In this document: positions 13,828-16,452 of the stretch, one piece after another
Layout: each line of letters begins with the position of its first letter
Numbering within the stretch: the stretch's first letter is position 1
Origin: Bifidobacterium breve
GTDB taxonomy: Bacteria > Actinomycetota > Acidimicrobiia > IMCC26256 > PALSA-555
Direction of reading: 5' to 3'
Assembly: GCA_945889545.1 (NCBI GenBank)
Contig: CAMDCC010000025.1
Location: forward strand, 1-16,452
Length of the DNA stretch: 16,452 nt
The notes under the pieces: model-generated
What the model saw: only the letters and a program-made list of their open reading frames with translations
Databases searched by the model: none
Told to the model about the DNA's origin: nothing
Made by a program: the position numbers and the translations under genes

Positions 13828-13845
13828 AGGAGGGTTCAGGCCTCC
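13828..13845 (-). promoter_or_regulatory. ribosome site of the amidotransferase in a possible hairpin
   Basis: On the minus strand, GGAGG (13845-13841) precedes the ATG by 13 bases and can pair with CCTCC (13833-13829), leaving a seven-base loop. The upstream stop codon (13838-13836) lies in the loop. Ribosomes finishing the ligase gene would open the stem and free the site, a simple coupling device. Confidence 0.35.
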
Positions 13846-15398
13846 GGGAGTGGACGTTCGGCGAGGGACTCGGCTGCTTCTTGGTCGAGCACCGCGACCG
13901 CACGGTCGTAGAGCGCACGGGCTTCTTCGGGCGTATCACCGACGGCGGTCATCCCCAAGTGTCCCGATTCGGTCAGCGCCGCCATCATGTGGAGCACGAT
14001 GCCGGTCTGACGCGACTGGTCGAAGTGCAAGCCATGCCGAACCACGATGTCGAACAGATCGTCGGGGGTGAGCCCGCGGTACGCCGGCGACTCCACGTGG
14101 TCGCTCGCGATGAAGCACTTCGTCTGCCCCGACGGCGCGGTGAACGTGGCGGTCTCGGAGTCGTACTTGCCATCGGTAAGGAACTGCAAGGTGAGGAACG
14201 GGTGCGTCGTGCCACCCTTGCGAAGGTTGATCTCGATCGCGTAGGTCTCCCACTCACCCGCGGCATTGCGCACGGCCACGAAGTCGAGCGCGAACCGCCC
14301 GATGACGCCTTCCTTGGCGAGCCGCTTGCCGATCTTGGCCGCCTCGCGCGTGATCGTGGGGGCGTACTCCGGGTTGGCGGGGAACACGCAGCCCAGGTAC
14401 GACTGCCCGCTCTTTCCGCCGAGCAGCTGGTCGTGCGTCGAGAGGAGCTCGACGTCACCAAGTGGTGTGGCGCGCAGCTGCACACTCGGACTGCAGAAGT
14501 CGGTGCCCTGGATGCGCTCCTCGATCACCCCGCCGCGCTCTTCGAGTTTGGCGACGTAGCCGGGGTACGTGGCGTCTTCGAGCTCGAACTCCATCGCCTC
14601 GACGGCCTTGACGATCGCCTCGCGCTCACCTGGCGCTCCGGGCTCGGGAACCCCCGCGAGATCGACGAGCGCGTTGCCCTCACCCGACACGCCTTCGTTG
14701 AGCTTGACGAGCATCTGCGCGATCTCCGGCTTGCGTCCGCGCACATCGATCATCGCGTCGACGACCTCGTCGATGCTCGAGAGGTTCTCGATGCCGAGCG
14801 GGTACGGCACACCCTCTTCTTCGAAGAGCTGGCGGCAGCCACTCTTCGTACCGAGCGGGAAGTGTCGCGGGTCGGCGCCGTACATCGGGATGCCGAGCCG
14901 CACTGCGAGGTCGCGCTCGAGCTCGGTGGTGTTGTACGGCACGAGGTGAGCTCGGGACTTGTCGGGGATGAGAGCACGTATGCGCTCCATGAGCCGGGGT
15001 CGTTGGAGCAGCTTCACCGACAGCGGCGCGGGTCCACCGTCGAGCACCGGGACGCAGAACAAGCGCGGCCGCGCGTGGCTCGGAATGACGCCCGGCAGCA
15101 GGTCGAGGTAGTAGTCGATCACGCTCGGGAGGATCGGCTGCGAGGTCACATAGATGAGCCGCGCGCGCGGCTGGCGCAGCAAGAGAAGAAGGAAGAGGTA
15201 GCGCTCTTCGTAAGGCTGCATGGAGATGGTCGAGCCCTCTACCTTGTCGAGGCTGATCGAGGGGACGACGACGATCGTCTGCTCGTCCTGGTTCATCGCC
15301 TGGATCGACTGCCAGAGCGGGACGAGCTTCTCCTGGAGCAGCTCGAAGCGCTGCTGTGCGTGCGGCGGTGACTCGGGTACAGCCTCTTCGGCGTCCAT
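13836..15398 (-). CDS. ATP-grasp ligase, peptide ligase PGM1-related
   Basis: This 520-residue cytosolic protein probably activates a carboxylate with ATP and joins it to an amine. PGM1 of pheganomycin synthesis, the only characterised relative I know, links an unusual amino acid to peptides. The N-terminal half holds IVVVPSISLDK (42-52) and YEERYLFLLLLLR. The ATP-grasp fold is marked by KSGCRQLFEEEGVPYP (185-200), the glycine-rich MLVKLNEGVSGEGNA (229-243), EERIQGTDF (293-301), and the metal site EINLRKGGTTHPF (389-401). A C-terminal domain from about 430 to 490 fits the PGM1_C region. ATG 15398 is chosen: AGGAG lies seven bases upstream, and the longer open frame to 15494 is not supported. 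It leads the operon with the amidotransferase and thioesterase. Confidence 0.87.
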   Translation of the reverse strand: MDAEEAVPESPPHAQQRFELLQEKLVPLWQSIQAMNQDEQTIVVVPSISLDKVEGSTISMQPYEERYLFLLLLLRQPRARLIYVTSQPILPSVIDYYLDLLPGVIPSHARPRLFCVPVLDGGPAPLSVKLLQRPRLMERIRALIPDKSRAHLVPYNTTELERDLAVRLGIPMYGADPRHFPLGTKSGCRQLFEEEGVPYPLGIENLSSIDEVVDAMIDVRGRKPEIAQMLVKLNEGVSGEGNALVDLAGVPEPGAPGEREAIVKAVEAMEFELEDATYPGYVAKLEERGGVIEERIQGTDFCSPSVQLRATPLGDVELLSTHDQLLGGKSGQSYLGCVFPANPEYAPTITREAAKIGKRLAKEGVIGRFALDFVAVRNAAGEWETYAIEINLRKGGTTHPFLTLQFLTDGKYDSETATFTAPSGQTKCFIASDHVESPAYRGLTPDDLFDIVVRHGLHFDQSRQTGIVLHMMAALTESGHLGMTAVGDTPEEARALYDRAVAVLDQEAAESLAERPLPEA

Positions 15399-15529
15399 CG
15401 TGCTTCTCCTCTGTTTGCGGTCCCAGGCAGTCCCCGACTCGTCAGCGTATCCAGCGCTTACCGCCACCCGCATCGCTGGGCGGTGCTGGCGCAAGCCGGT
15501 CGGCGATCAGGCCTCGGCGCGCAGGAGAC

Positions 15530-16018
15530 TCACCGTGTGGTCTGAGGCTTGACCACCACCTCTCCGATCATGCCGTAGGAGAAATGTCCTGGCAGGTGAC
15601 AGGCGAACACGACGACGCCGGGGGCGTGGAACGTGGAGGTGGTCGAGGCAGTCTCTCCGGGTGCTACCGACACTTCGCCGGGCACGGTGCCGTGCTGACC
15701 GTGTGTACCGGCCTCGTGCAACGAGTGCACGCCACCGTCGCCCACGATGAACTCGTGACCGATCGGATCGTGGTTCACGATCCGGAACGTGACTGTCGAG
15801 TGCTGGAGCACCACCACCCGCGTCGGCACGAATCGACTGTTGTTGATGTCGAGCGTGACCGTCACGTCACCCGGACCAAGCACATCCGGATCCGAGTTCG
15901 TCGTGGCACCCGGAGCCGCGAGCGCGAACACCACGGCCGCAACGCTGGCTGCCATCCACATCGCCGCGAGCGTCCATACCAGTCGCGCTCCTCGGCGCAT
16001 GCGCGTGCGCCGAGCCAT
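15530..16018 (-). CDS. membrane-anchored cupredoxin (type 1 copper protein)
   Basis: This 162-residue protein should carry one copper ion outside the cytoplasmic membrane and act in electron transfer or copper handling. Basic MARRTRMRRGAR is followed by a hydrophobic segment (about 13-35) that works as signal anchor or signal peptide without a lipobox. The cupredoxin domain runs from about 50 to 158. Its likely ligands are His88 (IGHEFIV), Cys140, His145 and Met150 (ACHLPGHFSYGM), the type 1 order His...Cys-x4-His-x4-Met. A His-containing insertion (VHSLHEAGTHGQHG, 97-110) could bind a second metal. Its ATG shares one base with the stop of the upstream gene (TGATG at 16018), so the two are expressed together. 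A 131-base gap separates it from the ligase gene downstream. Confidence 0.88.
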   Translation of the reverse strand: MARRTRMRRGARLVWTLAAMWMAASVAAVVFALAAPGATTNSDPDVLGPGDVTVTLDINNSRFVPTRVVVLQHSTVTFRIVNHDPIGHEFIVGDGGVHSLHEAGTHGQHGTVPGEVSVAPGETASTTSTFHAPGVVVFACHLPGHFSYGMIGEVVVKPQTTR

Positions 16019-16452
16019 CAGGCGCTCTCCGCAGTACCACGGGGGCGACTACGACGTCCGGTCATGCTGAACACCACCAACCCGGCAACCACGGCGACGA
16101 TGCCCACCGCGACCGGCCAATCCGCGCCGTCATCGCCACCAACAACCGCGACGGAACCGAGCAGCGCGGCGTCGTCGATGCCCGCGGCGAGCTCCGACGG
16201 CTCCTCGCCGTCGTGCGTCGAGATGGCGAGGTCGAAGTCGAGCGCGCCGGCGGGTGAGTCCACCGTGAGGTACGACAGCCAGAGCTCCGACGGCACCCAC
16301 TCCATCCCCTTGTCCGACCGGAGATCCGACAGGAGCAGGTCCGACGCGGCGGCACTGCGCTGGAGCGTGAGTCCCGACTCCCCTGCAAGCAGCTGCGGCT
16401 CATCAGGAGTCAGCAGGAACACGTCGGCTTGCACGATCTGGTCCGGCTCCAA
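16018..16452 (-). CDS. C-terminally anchored protein of unknown function (5' end outside window)
   Basis: Only the last 144 residues are seen; the frame is still open at the window edge, so the start lies beyond it (the TTG at the edge is probably internal). The visible part has an outer beta-rich stretch, including LWLSYLTVDSPAGALDFDLAIS, an acidic linker, then a hydrophobic segment WPVAVGIVAVVAGLVVFSM and a basic tail RRSRPRG: a single-pass C-terminal anchor with a short cytosolic end. No family was recognised. It is coupled by a one-base overlap to a cupredoxin gene, so it may be part of an extracytoplasmic copper or redox unit. The 5' portion would decide what it is. Confidence 0.7.
   Translation of the reverse strand: MEPDQIVQADVFLLTPDEPQLLAGESGLTLQRSAAASDLLLSDLRSDKGMEWVPSELWLSYLTVDSPAGALDFDLAISTHDGEEPSELAAGIDDAALLGSVAVVGGDDGADWPVAVGIVAVVAGLVVFSMTGRRSRPRGTAESA

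Noticed and set aside
13881..15371. Long open frame on the plus strand opposite the ATP-grasp ligase gene
   Set aside because: It is an antisense shadow in G+C-rich DNA: its composition is Arg/Asp/Glu/Val-biased without motifs, while the minus strand encodes clear ATP-grasp signatures.

Overview
The window looks like chromosome of a high-GC actinobacterium, probably an uncultured Acidimicrobiia-like lineage. The reasons are a mycobacterial-type phosphoserine aminotransferase, two luciferase-like (probably F420-dependent) oxidoreductases, a MazEF pair resembling mycobacterial MazEF9, dense GTGA/ATGA overlaps between genes, and hairpins without U-tracts between transcription units. The lineage call is inference from gene content only. 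I saw no rRNA, tRNA, CRISPR array, insertion sequence or prophage gene.

Left part (1-4644). The 3' part of serC (+) overlaps a protein built of two similar alpha/beta halves. It converges, over 8 bases, on a minus-strand run that reads from the right: a PIG-L/LmbE deacetylase, a five-helix membrane protein with a His-rich linker and a His/Cys/Trp-rich outer domain, and a luciferase-like monooxygenase. The gap between the two convergent genes holds a small palindrome whose arms contain both stop codons.

Middle part (4644-11613, plus strand). A divergent intergenic region carries a near-perfect 20-bp palindrome, a likely MarR operator, that covers the Shine-Dalgarno of a marR gene. The tightly packed run marR - MFS exporter - aldo/keto reductase - HD phosphohydrolase (possible small alarmone hydrolase) - luciferase-like oxidoreductase follows and ends at a hairpin pair. 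It looks like an export and redox detoxification operon. A 44-residue membrane miniprotein with a strong Shine-Dalgarno comes next, then a short repeat- and hairpin-rich leader. After this come two overlapping amidohydrolase-fold genes: the first has lost nearly all metal ligands of the family and the second keeps them.

Right part (11644-16452). A MazE/MazF toxin-antitoxin pair (+), possibly translated from a leaderless message, ends at a 17-bp hairpin shared with a convergent minus-strand operon. That operon reads PGM1-like ATP-grasp ligase - class II glutamine amidotransferase - hotdog thioesterase. Upstream of it on the same strand are a C-terminally anchored protein of unknown function (cut by the window end) and a membrane-anchored cupredoxin, overlapping by one base.

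The best candidates for undescribed biology are the ligase/amidotransferase/thioesterase operon, the degenerate-plus-intact amidohydrolase pair, and the His-rich membrane protein.
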